NCBI GenBank assembly: GCA_945888625.1
Contig: CAMDAH010000012.1
Span: forward strand, 1 to 64,000
DNA length: 64,000 bases
Origin: Chryseobacterium gleum
GTDB taxonomy: Bacteria; Bacteroidota; Bacteroidia; Flavobacteriales_D; Crocinitomicaceae
Direction: 5' to 3'
Shown here in pieces: positions 8,115 through 17,396 of this stretch. Position numbers and translations under genes: made by a program. The notes beneath the pieces are model-generated. The model ran no database searches. It saw nothing but the letters and a program-made list of their open reading frames with translations, and had not been told where the DNA came from. The first letter of the stretch is position 1. Each line of letters begins with the position of its first letter.

Positions 8115-9014
8115 ATGTGGCAAAGGTACAAGTACCATGCATTGTTGCACATCATAATTTTCTTGTGGGGATTTACAGGTATCTTAGGTAAACTAATACA
8201 CAAAGACGCCTTGTACATCGTTTGGTATCGCGTGTTAATTGCCTTTATTGCCCTTGGATTGTTTTTATTCTTCGTCGGAAAAAGTGTTCACCTGACCAAG
8301 AAAACAGCCCTGAGGACTTTTGGAGTTGGTTTTATTGTTGCAATACACTGGATTTCCTTTTATTACGCTATTCAACTCTCCACTGCGTCATTGGCTATTT
8401 TGTGCTTGTCAACAACAACACTACACGTTTCCTGGTTAGCTCCTTTGGTAATGAAACAAAAATTTTCTTTGCGGCAATTTTTTATGGGCTTACTCGTGAT
8501 TGCGGGCATTTCGCTTGTTTCGTTTAATTTCAATGGTCAAGAAATTTTCGCGCTTGTTCTTGGTCTGTTTTCGGCACTTTGCGCCGCATTCTTCTCTGTT
8601 TTCAATGCTAAGTTGTCCGAAGACACAAGTGCTGATAAGTTAACATTTTACGAAATGATTGCCGCATATATTTTCGTGTCTATTCTACTTTTATGTACAG
8701 GAAAATTTACTGTATCGGCGCTTCAACTAACGGTTACTGATTTTCTTTGGCTACTTTTTCTTGGTGTTGTATGTACCTCGTTTGCATTTTTAGCAACGAT
8801 TATTATCGTCCGAAAATTAGGAGCGTTTACGGTGTCTTTAAGTATAAACCTCGAACCCATTTACACGATTATTTTAGCAATTATTCTTTTAAAAGAACAC
8901 AAATTACTTTCGCTTAACTTTTATATTGGTGCTGTACTCATCCTCCTAGTATTGCTAATTAATGGCTTGATGAAACACTATGAAGTAAAGTCAAGCGATA
9001 AGGTGCAGCATTAA
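8115..9014 (+). CDS. EamA/DMT-family membrane transporter
   Basis: A 299-residue integral membrane protein with about ten hydrophobic helices in two repeats, the EamA (drug/metabolite transporter) layout. The first repeat has IFLWGFTGILGKLI and WYRVLIAFIALG; the second has LWLLFLGVVCTSFAF and INLEPIYTIILAIILLKE, the latter close to the family's usual LEPVxA-like end. Substrate cannot be read from sequence; relatives export amino acids or nucleotide-related solutes. It lies 5 nt after the DUF2911 gene and probably ends this operon, because the next gene has its own -7 box. Confidence 0.88.
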   Translation: MWQRYKYHALLHIIIFLWGFTGILGKLIHKDALYIVWYRVLIAFIALGLFLFFVGKSVHLTKKTALRTFGVGFIVAIHWISFYYAIQLSTASLAILCLSTTTLHVSWLAPLVMKQKFSLRQFFMGLLVIAGISLVSFNFNGQEIFALVLGLFSALCAAFFSVFNAKLSEDTSADKLTFYEMIAAYIFVSILLLCTGKFTVSALQLTVTDFLWLLFLGVVCTSFAFLATIIIVRKLGAFTVSLSINLEPIYTIILAIILLKEHKLLSLNFYIGAVLILLVLLINGLMKHYEVKSSDKVQH

Positions 9015-9029
9015 ACTATTTTTTTTGAG

Positions 9030-9037
9030 TAACTTTG
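9030..9037 (+). promoter_or_regulatory. -7 promoter box of metal module
   Basis: TAACTTTG is a perfect TAnnTTTG match ending 7 nt before the ATG of the Cys-rich protein. It separates this operon from the EamA gene upstream. No repressor-type palindrome is visible around it. Confidence 0.55.
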
Positions 9038-9044
9038 TAAAAAC

Positions 9045-9458
9045 ATGAAAACACTCATCTTATTTACTACCATCTTTTTAATTTTTGTTGGAAACGTAGG
9101 TTTGCCTGTTTTCAATCATTCGTGTAAAGAAAATGGTGTTTTCACCTCCTACATTTTTGATCACAATGCATGTGTTTGCGCGAATAAAAAAGTACCTCCT
9201 TGCTGTGAAAAAGATAAGGACAAAGAAGACGGTTGCTGTTCTGACAGTTTGGACGTACTAAAAAATAATTGTGACTACGAACGAACAGCTAATTTTAAAC
9301 TACCACTTTTCACACTTTTATCCAATAATAACGCAATAAATACATTTCAAGACCGAGTTTTAGTCCCGCAAATAGAAAATAGCGTGGATTTCGAACAGCC
9401 GCCCAACAAACCACCCGGAAAACTTATTTTGCTCAAAAAACAAGTATCTCAGATTTAA
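9045..9458 (+). CDS. HYC_CC_PP-type Cys-rich exported protein
   Basis: A 137-residue protein with an N-terminal hydrophobic signal segment (1-20). It has eight cysteines: C27 in an NHSC motif, C43, C45, paired C53-C54, paired C64-C65, and C76, followed by a Pro-rich end (EQPPNKPPG). This pattern (His...Cys, CC, PP) matches the Bacteroidota family named HYC_CC_PP, which is found beside TonB-dependent receptors. Soft-metal binding in the periplasm or at the outer membrane is the obvious reading of the cysteine pattern but is inference. It is the first gene of an operon with the TonB receptor (39 nt away) and an HMA protein. Confidence 0.8.
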   Translation: MKTLILFTTIFLIFVGNVGLPVFNHSCKENGVFTSYIFDHNACVCANKKVPPCCEKDKDKEDGCCSDSLDVLKNNCDYERTANFKLPLFTLLSNNNAINTFQDRVLVPQIENSVDFEQPPNKPPGKLILLKKQVSQI

Positions 9459-9497
9459 AAATACAAGGCGTGATTTTCTAACCTTCTATTTTTAATT

Positions 9498-11699
9498 ATG
9501 TATTCAAAACTTTTAATTAACCTAACATTCATTTTTTGTTCGATAACAATCCATGCGCAAATTAAAGGCCTTGTGCAAGGACTTAATGCCACATCTGTTG
9601 AGATACTGGTAGGAACAAAAATAAAACTCCTTCGTGCAAAAACAGGAACGAGCACGAAAGAAAGTGGCACCTTCGAAATTGCTTTACCTAAAATACTCCC
9701 CGATACATTGGTTTTTTTCTATCCTGGCTATTACCCCGACTCAATTATTGTGGACAAAAAAGACCGGTTTATTGCCTTAAATATCATCCTCAAGGCGGAA
9801 GTACATTTTGGTGAAATTACTGTTGATGGAAAAAAATTTACGCATGGTATTTCGAAAATGAAAACCCTTCATGTGGAGGAAATTACTGCCGGAGAATTAC
9901 GCAAAGCTGCCTGTTGCAATTTATCCGAATCATTTGAGACAAATGCCTCAGTAGATGTAAACTTTACCGATGCCGTGTCGGGTGCGAAAAAAATTCAAAT
10001 GATGGGAATTAACGGCGTTTACACACAAATACAACTGGAAAATATCCCCTACCTCCGAGGACTAGAAAGTTCGTTCGGACTTAATTCACTTCCTGGCACT
10101 TGGATTGAATCTATTCAAATTACAAAAGGGACAGGAAATGTGGTTAACGGTTACGAATCCATGGCTGGATTAATCAACTTGGAATTAAAAAAACCAAGCG
10201 AGATGGAACGTTTATTTGTGAATGCGTACCAAAATAGATTTGGGCGCTCAGAAGTGAATGTAAATGGGGGGCAAATAATCAATAAAAAATGGAGTAGCGG
10301 TACCTTTGCGCATGCCTCAGTAGTTCTGGGTAACATCGACGAGAATAACGATGGATTTCGAGATGTCCCAATGGGCGACAACTTCGCACTGATGAATCGT
10401 TGGGCTTATCAAGGAGATAAAATGGAAGCGCAACTCGGCATAAACTTGAACCATGAACGAAAAATGGGGGGACAAAACGTTTACCTTAGAGAAAATCCAG
10501 TTGGTTACGGTGTATTAATTAATTCGCGACACGCAGATGTCTTTGCGAAAACTGGATTTTTTATGAAAAAACCAATGCGCTCATTTGGCGTGATTTACAA
10601 CCTAAAATACCAGGATATTGAGGGACAATTTGGTAATCGCCTTTTCGCAGGTACAGAGAAACGAGGATACGTAAATGCCCTTTACGAGGACATTATCGGT
10701 ACAAGCGATCACAAAATAAAAGTAGGATCAAGCTTTGTTGTGACTCAAATCACACAAAATAACGACTCGATTAACGATAATAGAAATGAGATTGTTCCGG
10801 GTGCATTTGTAGAATATACCTACGGAGGTTCGCGCTTGAACACTGTTGTGGGTGCACGTATGGATTATCATAATTTATTCGGGTGGCAGTTTTGTCCTCG
10901 CGTTCATGCAAAATATACTTTTACTGAAACAACAGATTTTCGGTTTACAGCAGGGCGAGGATGGCGCGTACCTAACTATATTATTGATAATGTTTCCCTG
11001 TTAGCAAGTTCTAAAAACTGGATTGCCCCATCGGAAATACTCCCTGAAATTTCATGGAACTTCGGTGGCTCGATTGTGCAAGAATTTACCCTATTCAAAA
11101 GAAAAGCATCATTTAGTGTTGACTTATACCGAACGTTTTTCGAACGACAATTAATCATCGACCGGGATGAAGACCCTTCAAAAGTTGTCTTTAAAAATTT
11201 GAATTCCCCATCTATTTCGAACAGCCTACAAGCGGAAGTAGCGATTAATCCACTTAAAAATCTAGAAATTCGAATTGCCGGTAAATATTTGGATGTAAAA
11301 ACAATTTTAGATGGTAGATTTCAACAGCAGATTATGCTTCCAAAATATCGAGGCTTTGTTAATGTTGCCTCCAAAAGCAAAAACAAGCGTTGGGAATATG
11401 ATTTTACCTGTTCTATTTTTGGAAAATCACGTCTTCCAATAGAAAAACCAGGTGACCCAGAAAGGTTCAGCCCATCCTATCCCATGATCAACACACAAAT
11501 AACGCATGTTTACAAACGCATGGATTTTTACCTCGGCATTGAAAATTTGACTAATTTTAGGCAACTAAGACCTGTGGTTGACCCTTTAAATCCATTTGGT
11601 AGCGACTTTGATGCCACCTGTGTTTGGGGTCCTATTACAGGAACAAATGCATACATTGGCCTGCGATATGCCCTTTTACGTAAACCTCTAAAAAAATAA
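9498..11699 (+). CDS. TonB-dependent receptor, probable metal uptake
   Basis: A 733-residue outer-membrane receptor. Residues 1-20 are a signal peptide (ITIHAQ). Residues about 22-100 form a carboxypeptidase-regulatory-like extension (IKGLVQGLNATSVEILVG, FYPGYYPDSIIV). The plug starts near 105, with an unusual KAACCNLSESFETN segment (C139-C140) and IQMMGINGVYTQIQLENIP. The 22-strand barrel fills the rest and ends GTNAYIGLRYAL. The flanking Cys-rich and HMA genes suggest a thiophilic metal such as copper as substrate; neither the metal nor the direction of transport is proven. The HMA gene starts 3 nt after its stop. Confidence 0.93.
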   Translation: MYSKLLINLTFIFCSITIHAQIKGLVQGLNATSVEILVGTKIKLLRAKTGTSTKESGTFEIALPKILPDTLVFFYPGYYPDSIIVDKKDRFIALNIILKAEVHFGEITVDGKKFTHGISKMKTLHVEEITAGELRKAACCNLSESFETNASVDVNFTDAVSGAKKIQMMGINGVYTQIQLENIPYLRGLESSFGLNSLPGTWIESIQITKGTGNVVNGYESMAGLINLELKKPSEMERLFVNAYQNRFGRSEVNVNGGQIINKKWSSGTFAHASVVLGNIDENNDGFRDVPMGDNFALMNRWAYQGDKMEAQLGINLNHERKMGGQNVYLRENPVGYGVLINSRHADVFAKTGFFMKKPMRSFGVIYNLKYQDIEGQFGNRLFAGTEKRGYVNALYEDIIGTSDHKIKVGSSFVVTQITQNNDSINDNRNEIVPGAFVEYTYGGSRLNTVVGARMDYHNLFGWQFCPRVHAKYTFTETTDFRFTAGRGWRVPNYIIDNVSLLASSKNWIAPSEILPEISWNFGGSIVQEFTLFKRKASFSVDLYRTFFERQLIIDRDEDPSKVVFKNLNSPSISNSLQAEVAINPLKNLEIRIAGKYLDVKTILDGRFQQQIMLPKYRGFVNVASKSKNKRWEYDFTCSIFGKSRLPIEKPGDPERFSPSYPMINTQITHVYKRMDFYLGIENLTNFRQLRPVVDPLNPFGSDFDATCVWGPITGTNAYIGLRYALLRKPLKK

Positions 11700-11702
11700 A
11701 TT

Positions 11703-12038
11703 ATGAAAACAACGCTTTTAATTCTGGCGATTTGCTTAAGCCAAGTAGTATTATCTCAACAAGCAAAAAAACAAACCATTCTCATTCAAACATCCGCCCA
11801 ATGTGATGACTGTAAAGAACGAATTGAAGGTGCGCTGAATTATACCAAAGGTGTGAAATTCGCAGATTTAGACCTCGAAACAAAAAAGGTAAGCGTGCAA
11901 TATAAAACCAAGAAAATAAACGCGCAAGAGATTAAAGATATCATCGCTAAAATCGGCTACGATGCCGACGAAGTAAAAGCTGACGCTGAAGCGGTTTCAA
12001 AACTTCCCAAATGCTGCCAGCCAAAAGGTCATCCCTGA
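11703..12038 (+). CDS. Exported HMA-domain metal-binding protein
   Basis: A 111-residue protein with a signal peptide (1-19, VVLSQQ), placing it in the periplasm. The heavy-metal-associated domain (about 24-92) has the metal-binding CxxC as C34-D-D-C37, followed by the ferredoxin-like beta-alpha-beta pattern (GVKFADLDLETKKVSVQY, IKDIIAKIGYDADEV). A second site is possible at the end: C104-C105 and H110 in KCCQPKGHP. Most HMA chaperones (CopZ, Atx1) are cytoplasmic, so the export signal and the extra CC...H tail are distinctive. It is the last gene of the metal module and probably receives or buffers metal carried by the receptor. Confidence 0.88.
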   Translation: MKTTLLILAICLSQVVLSQQAKKQTILIQTSAQCDDCKERIEGALNYTKGVKFADLDLETKKVSVQYKTKKINAQEIKDIIAKIGYDADEVKADAEAVSKLPKCCQPKGHP

Positions 12039-12173
12039 AGTGAAATTGTGCTCACTGCAATATCCCGTGGTAAGACCAAAAATAAAAGTTGATAACTAGT
12101 ATGTGGTTTTTTTTGATTTATCGACCTGTTCAATTAACATTGGTTATCTTCGCACAAAAATTTGTAAAAAGCC

Positions 12174-14075
12174 ATGAGTGATGCAATCAAACACGAATGT
12201 GGAATTGCCTTGTTGAGGCTCAAGAAACCACTGCAGTTTTACTTAGACAAATACGGCACGGCTTTGTACGGCCTAAATAAAATGCAACTCTTAATGGAAA
12301 AGCAGCACAACCGCGGTCAAGATGGCGCAGGTTTGGCTAACATTAAATTTGATATGACCCCGGGAGATCGGTACATTTCTCGCGTTCGTTCCATTCAAAA
12401 AAATCCAATACAAGATATTTTTGATCAAATTAATGCTCGGTTTCTTCAAATTCAACGCGAAGACCCTAAACTGCTTAAAGACATTGATTTTTTGAAAAAA
12501 AACGCGGGTTTTACCGGCGAATTATTTCTAGGCCATCTTCGCTATGGAACCTTTGGTCGAAATTCGATCGAGAGTTGTCATCCTTTTCTCCGCCAAAATA
12601 ACTGGATTTCGAGAAATCTTGTCGTGGCAGGAAACTTTAACTTAACCAATGTAGATGAATTATTTGATTCCTTAGTGAAAATTGGCCAGCATCCAAAAGA
12701 AAAATCAGATACGGTTACCGTATTAGAGAAAATCGGGCATTCCTTAGATGTAGCACACGATGCCTTGGTTGAAAACTATAAAGCCAAAGGATTTGATAAA
12801 GCAACTAGCTACAAAATGATTGCTGATCAACTCCAAATTGCAGACATACTTAAAAACTCCTCCAATAATTGGGATGGTGGCTATGCTATGGCGGGACTTT
12901 TAGGACATGGAGATGCATTCGTACTGCGGGACCCTGCCGGGATTCGACCTGCATTTTGGTACGAAGATGACGAAATATGTGTAGTGGCCTCGGAACGACC
13001 TGTAATTCAAACGGCCTTTAATTTACAGCTCGAAGAAATTAACGAATTAAAACCGGGGCATGCGCTAATCGTCAAAAAAAATGGGCATGTTACAGAAGAA
13101 TTAATCAATGCGCCTGTTGCTCCTCTACAATGTTCATTCGAAAGAATCTATTTCTCTAGGGGCTCAGATGCAGACATCTATAAAGAAAGACAGGCACTGG
13201 GAAACTACATTGTTCCACAAGTAATGGCTGCAATAGACAACGATCTTTGTGATTCTGTTTTCTCTTTTATTCCAAATACAGCAGAGGTATCCTTTCTTGG
13301 AATGATAAAAGGTATTGAGGATGAATTAAATGAGCGAAAAGTAAAAGAAATTACAGCGCTAGGCGCAAATCCATCCGCGGAAGATATTACGAAAATAATT
13401 CAGCAACGAACAAGAATTGAAAAAATAGCGATTAAAGATGCCAAACTTCGCACCTTCATAACCCAAGATAATTCGCGTGACGATCTCGTTACGCACGTGT
13501 ACGATATTACCTATGGCAGCTTGCGCAAGGGAGTTGATAATTTAGTCATCATCGACGATAGCATTGTGCGTGGAACAACCTTGAAACAAAGTATATTAAG
13601 AATGTTGGATCGATTACAACCTAAAAAAATAGTGGTGGTGTCCTCCGCCCCTCAAATTCGCTATCCAGACTGTTATGGCATTGACATGGCAAAACTTGGG
13701 GACTTTATTGCCTTTGAAGCCGCTATTTGTCTTCTACATGATCGAAATATGCAATCAACCATTGATTTTGTTTACCGAAAATGTAAAGAACAACTGCTAC
13801 TTCCTAAAGAACAAGCCAAAAATTTTGTTAAAGAAATATACGCCCCTTTCACTGATGAAGAAATCTCAGCCAAAATAGCCGTTCTACTGAAACCTAAAAT
13901 CGTACTATCAGAGGTGGTTATTATTTTTCAAAAAGTGGAAAACCTCCATAAAGCTTGTCCAAATCATTTAGGCGATTGGTATTTCACAGGAAATTATCCC
14001 ACACCCGGCGGCAATAAGGTCGTTAATCGTGCTTTTGTTAATTGGTTTGAAAAAATAAACGAAAGAGCGTACTAA
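12174..14075 (+). CDS. purF: Long-form amidophosphoribosyltransferase
   Basis: This class II glutamine amidotransferase / PRPP transferase makes 5-phosphoribosylamine, the first step of purine synthesis. The sequence begins MSDAIKHEC, so the nucleophile Cys is residue 9 after an eight-residue propeptide. Typical elements follow: KQHNRGQDGAG, HLRYGTFGRNSIES, WDGGYAMAGLLGHGDAF, the RDPAGIRP segment, and the PRPP-binding VIIDDSIVRGTTL. At 633 residues it is about 130-160 residues longer than textbook PurF; this long form is typical of Bacteroidota. Whether it is the main purine enzyme here or a paralog cannot be decided. A TATCTTCG near-match to the -7 element lies at 12145-12152. The stop overlaps the convergent waaA by 4 bp. 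Confidence 0.88.
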   Translation: MSDAIKHECGIALLRLKKPLQFYLDKYGTALYGLNKMQLLMEKQHNRGQDGAGLANIKFDMTPGDRYISRVRSIQKNPIQDIFDQINARFLQIQREDPKLLKDIDFLKKNAGFTGELFLGHLRYGTFGRNSIESCHPFLRQNNWISRNLVVAGNFNLTNVDELFDSLVKIGQHPKEKSDTVTVLEKIGHSLDVAHDALVENYKAKGFDKATSYKMIADQLQIADILKNSSNNWDGGYAMAGLLGHGDAFVLRDPAGIRPAFWYEDDEICVVASERPVIQTAFNLQLEEINELKPGHALIVKKNGHVTEELINAPVAPLQCSFERIYFSRGSDADIYKERQALGNYIVPQVMAAIDNDLCDSVFSFIPNTAEVSFLGMIKGIEDELNERKVKEITALGANPSAEDITKIIQQRTRIEKIAIKDAKLRTFITQDNSRDDLVTHVYDITYGSLRKGVDNLVIIDDSIVRGTTLKQSILRMLDRLQPKKIVVVSSAPQIRYPDCYGIDMAKLGDFIAFEAAICLLHDRNMQSTIDFVYRKCKEQLLLPKEQAKNFVKEIYAPFTDEEISAKIAVLLKPKIVLSEVVIIFQKVENLHKACPNHLGDWYFTGNYPTPGGNKVVNRAFVNWFEKINERAY

Positions 14076-15313
14076 GGCATAAAAATAGCCTGCTCACTAA
14101 TCAATTGGGTAGCACCGCTATTATTTTTAATAAAGTCGCTTGCTTTTGTAGCTAATTCTACCTTGTTTTTCTCCATGGCCCCTACTGCCGCTATAAATTC
14201 AACTGGAGATTTAACACGGATAGCAAAACCCGCCTTTAATGGCTCTACGGTCTCTGGAAATTTATCCACTTTTGGCCCAAAAATAACCGGCAGACCAAAA
14301 ACCAAGGGCTCAAGAATGTTATGCAATTTACCGGAAAATCCCCCGCCGATTACTGCAATATCGCCAAACCGATAAGCCAGTGATAAATGACCAATCGTGT
14401 CTAAAATTAAGACCTGTTGTTGCTTGTAATCGCTGAATGCTGTAAAGCGAATGGCTTTATCACCCATACTAGCCATGAGTCGCGCGCTATTTTCTTCTTT
14501 AACATCGTGTGGTGCAACAATGATTTTTCGTGTGCAGCCACTTTCCAATAAAGCAAGTAACAAACCCTCCTCTTCTCTCCAACTGCTACCAAAAATGATG
14601 GCTTTTTCACCTTCCAAAAAAGTACTAAAAATCTCGTTTTCAAGAGATGAATGGTTTGATTTTTCAATTGTTGCAGCGCGATTTGCCAAAACGCGATCAA
14701 ATCGTGTGTCGCCAACACATGCTATCTGCTCTATTTGGATAGACTGCAGCAATGCAAATGTTGACTTATTTTGAACGAAGAAAAAATCAAACGATTGAAG
14801 TATTTTTCGGAAGAATCCCCCATAAAATTTAAAATAAACTTGATTCTTTCGAAGTAAAGTAGCTACTGAAAGTAACACAACTCCTTGTTTCTTAGCGGCA
14901 AAGATAACATTAGCCCAAAACTCATACTTAATAAATATCGCGTAAGTAGGTTGAAGTTTTTGAATAAAAATCGCCGCATTTTTGGGTGTATCGAGCGGCA
15001 AATACACTGCGTAATCGACACAGTTTCTCCTCTTTTGATAATGATCCATGCCGGATGGCGAAAAAAAAGAGACAACGATCAAACAAGAGGGATCACGCTC
15101 TTTTAAAGCAAACATGAGGTCTAATCCTTGGTCAAATTCGCCCAATGAGGCACAATGAAACCAACAAATTTTATCACTTTTAGGGATGCTATCTAATGTT
15201 TCCTGCCAATTTTTTCGACCAACAACCCACTTTTTTGCTTTTGGAGAAAAAACTGCATAAATCCGAATGAAAAAACCAAAAACTAAAACAGAAAAATTAT
15301 ACAACAAATTCAT
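14072..15313 (-). CDS. waaA: 3-deoxy-D-manno-octulosonic acid transferase
   Basis: WaaA (KdtA) moves KDO from CMP-KDO onto lipid IVA at the inner membrane, starting the LPS core. The 413-residue protein has an N-terminal membrane anchor (LLYNFSVLVFGFFIRIYAVF), the CWFHCASLGEFDQG motif, VVSFFSPSGMDHY, YLPLDTPKNA, KYEFWAN, and in the C-terminal GT-B domain FGSSWREEE and GGGFSGKLHNILEPLVFGLPVIFGP. All are diagnostic. It lies 1 nt after the outer-membrane gene that precedes it on the minus strand, so they form a two-gene operon. Confidence 0.96.
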   Translation of the reverse strand: MNLLYNFSVLVFGFFIRIYAVFSPKAKKWVVGRKNWQETLDSIPKSDKICWFHCASLGEFDQGLDLMFALKERDPSCLIVVSFFSPSGMDHYQKRRNCVDYAVYLPLDTPKNAAIFIQKLQPTYAIFIKYEFWANVIFAAKKQGVVLLSVATLLRKNQVYFKFYGGFFRKILQSFDFFFVQNKSTFALLQSIQIEQIACVGDTRFDRVLANRAATIEKSNHSSLENEIFSTFLEGEKAIIFGSSWREEEGLLLALLESGCTRKIIVAPHDVKEENSARLMASMGDKAIRFTAFSDYKQQQVLILDTIGHLSLAYRFGDIAVIGGGFSGKLHNILEPLVFGLPVIFGPKVDKFPETVEPLKAGFAIRVKSPVEFIAAVGAMEKNKVELATKASDFIKNNSGATQLISEQAIFMP

Positions 15314-15314
15314 C

Positions 15315-16094
15315 TTAATTATAATAAAAATCTTTTGGCTTACGCTTGTAAATCGGAATAAACCAACCTATGCGAAAACCGAACTGAAGATCTAATCTTA
15401 TGGCTTGAGATACCGGAATCGTGGGCTGGTCAAAGAAAATTGTTCGTCTATTTTTTGTGAATCCTTGTTGTGCGTATAGCCCTGCATAAAAGCTATAAAA
15501 TCCACCGTCAGCCAAAAAAGAATACCCAACGAATTGATGCGTGTTAACACCCGTTGTCATGCGGTCGTATCCCTTTTTATAATCTAATTCTAACTGAGGG
15601 ATAACCTGATCCTGTGTTTCAATTCGCATGTGATGCAACAAATACCCCACCCCCCCGTGTACAAAAATACCTGAATTCTTGTTAGATCCCCGAACCGGAA
15701 ACAAGCCTCCAATTGATAAATTTGCATTAAATCCACGCGGCATAACCAATACCACGGCAACATCGCCATTAATATCCGTAATATTTCCCTGTGCATCTAC
15801 CAAGTGATCAAACACCCCCGTTAAATTTACTTTTTGTCCAAAAATAAAATTAGCATCTAAACCGAAGTAAAACTGCTTAGCTGTTTTATAACCCGCCATA
15901 AAACCAATATGGTTAAGATAGCCGTACCGATCGTCCAAATCTCCTGATGGGAAATTTCCCCCATAATGCACCCCAACCCATGGCGTAGCGATGGCAGAAT
16001 CTTTCACTGTTCGCTGAGCGACAAACACTTGAATGGATTGGAACATGAGGCTTGCAATTATAGATACCCTCAAAAAAATAGAAGTCTTTTTCAT
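15315..16094 (-). CDS. Outer-membrane beta-barrel protein beside waaA
   Basis: A 259-residue protein with a signal peptide (residues 1-26, FVAQR). The rest shows alternating amphipathic strands with aromatic ends (HIGFMAGYKTAKQFYFGLDANFIFG, FLADGGFYSFYAGLYAQQGF, LDLQFGFRIGWFIPIY), as in 8-10-strand outer-membrane barrels. It ends in a short basic tail (KRKPKDFYYN). No named family is recognised. Being transcribed directly upstream of waaA suggests an LPS or outer-membrane assembly connection, which is inference. Confidence 0.78.
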   Translation of the reverse strand: MKKTSIFLRVSIIASLMFQSIQVFVAQRTVKDSAIATPWVGVHYGGNFPSGDLDDRYGYLNHIGFMAGYKTAKQFYFGLDANFIFGQKVNLTGVFDHLVDAQGNITDINGDVAVVLVMPRGFNANLSIGGLFPVRGSNKNSGIFVHGGVGYLLHHMRIETQDQVIPQLELDYKKGYDRMTTGVNTHQFVGYSFLADGGFYSFYAGLYAQQGFTKNRRTIFFDQPTIPVSQAIRLDLQFGFRIGWFIPIYKRKPKDFYYN

Positions 16095-16229
16095 GATCTA
16101 CAGTTCTTATAGATAAAAACTTTCTATAAAATTAGCACATAATTCTATACTAATTAGTTTGTGCCTTTTTATATCCTTATAATCCATGTAAATTATTATT
16201 TGAACACTTATTATCTTGCCTAAAACCCT

Positions 16230-16256
16230 TACTTTTGACGTAAATTGATTTCAATT
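16230..16256 (+). promoter_or_regulatory. Promoter and small palindrome of the sugar operon
   Basis: TACTTTTG at 16230-16237 is a perfect -7 match, 25 nt before the wbpE ATG. Between it and the ATG lies AATTGA-TT-TCAATT (16243-16256), a perfect 6-bp inverted repeat in the transcribed leader. In such AT-rich DNA a 6-bp palindrome can arise by chance, so an operator role is only possible. Confidence 0.4.
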
Positions 16257-16262
16257 ATTTGT

Positions 16263-17396
16263 ATGAGAAAAATTCAAATGGTCGATTTGATCAGCCAATA
16301 TGAAAAAATTAAGCCGGCCATTGATGAAGCGATTTTTTCGGTCATACAAAATGCCCAATTTATTAATGGACCAGAAGTTGCTGGTTTTCAAAGTGAATTT
16401 GAAAGCTATCTAGGAATTAAACACGTAATTCCATGTGCTAACGGCACAGATGCTTTACAAATCGCCATGATGAGTTTAGGGTTGAAACCTGGTGATGAAA
16501 TTATTACTCCTTCCTTTACCTATATTGCCACCACAGAAGTGATGGCTCTACTTGGACTAACACCTATTTTTGTTGATGTAGATCCACTTACATTTTGTTT
16601 AGACCCGAGCAAAATTGAAGCAGCAATCACCAAAAATACCAAGGCAATTGTTCCCGTTCATCTTTATGGACAAGCTGCCGATATGAATAAAATAATGGCT
16701 ATCGCAGAAAAGCACGAACTATTTGTAATAGAAGATAATGCGCAAGCAATCGGCTCTGATTATCACTTAGATAATGGATCTGTCGTAAAAACTGGGACCA
16801 TTGGTCATATTGGCTGCACATCATTTTTTCCTAGTAAAAACTTAGGCTGCTTCGGCGACGGGGGAGCAATGTGTACGAACGATGAAAAGCTAGCCGAAAA
16901 AATGCGCATGATCGCCAATCATGGCCAAAGTAAAAGATATTACCACGATACGGTTGGATGTAATTCGCGATTAGATAGCATTCAAGCAGCTGTTTTGCGC
17001 ATAAAACTTCGTCAATTAGATAATTACATTGATGCTCGAAGAAATGTTGCGGATTACTATGATGGGATACTAGGAAGTATTAAAGGCGTGAGTATTCCAT
17101 TTCGTGCACATGATTCCAAACATGTTTTTCATCAATACACTCTTAAATTGGAAGGGATTGATCGCAATGGATTAAATGAATATTTGGCCTCCAAAGAAAT
17201 TCCATCCATGATCTATTATCCGGTTCCGGCTCATCGTCAAAAAATGTTTGCCCATTTTGGAAGTGATGCCACTAATTTACCGGTAACTGATGAACTTACC
17301 TCCATTGTTATTTCACTTCCTATTCATACTGAAATGCAAGATGAACAACTTGAATTGATCACATCAGAAATCATTGAATACATTCAAAAAAAATGA
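16263..17396 (+). CDS. wbpE: WbpE-type sugar aminotransferase (DegT/DnrJ family)
   Basis: A PLP enzyme expected to convert UDP-2-acetamido-3-keto-glucuronate to UDP-2-acetamido-3-amino-glucuronate. Motifs: CANGTDALQIAMMSLGLKPG, the EDNAQAIG segment, and FFPSKNLGCFGDGGA with the PLP-binding Lys. A TTG at 16245 would give six extra residues (MISIIC); the ATG at 16263 (MRKIQMVDLISQYE) matches family starts and is preferred, giving 377 residues. The gene overlaps ugd by 4 bp (ATGA). The specific WbpE call rests on co-location with WbpA/B/D homologs. In Porphyromonas an aminotransferase of this family, PorR, serves A-LPS synthesis. Confidence 0.88.
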   Translation: MRKIQMVDLISQYEKIKPAIDEAIFSVIQNAQFINGPEVAGFQSEFESYLGIKHVIPCANGTDALQIAMMSLGLKPGDEIITPSFTYIATTEVMALLGLTPIFVDVDPLTFCLDPSKIEAAITKNTKAIVPVHLYGQAADMNKIMAIAEKHELFVIEDNAQAIGSDYHLDNGSVVKTGTIGHIGCTSFFPSKNLGCFGDGGAMCTNDEKLAEKMRMIANHGQSKRYYHDTVGCNSRLDSIQAAVLRIKLRQLDNYIDARRNVADYYDGILGSIKGVSIPFRAHDSKHVFHQYTLKLEGIDRNGLNEYLASKEIPSMIYYPVPAHRQKMFAHFGSDATNLPVTDELTSIVISLPIHTEMQDEQLELITSEIIEYIQKK

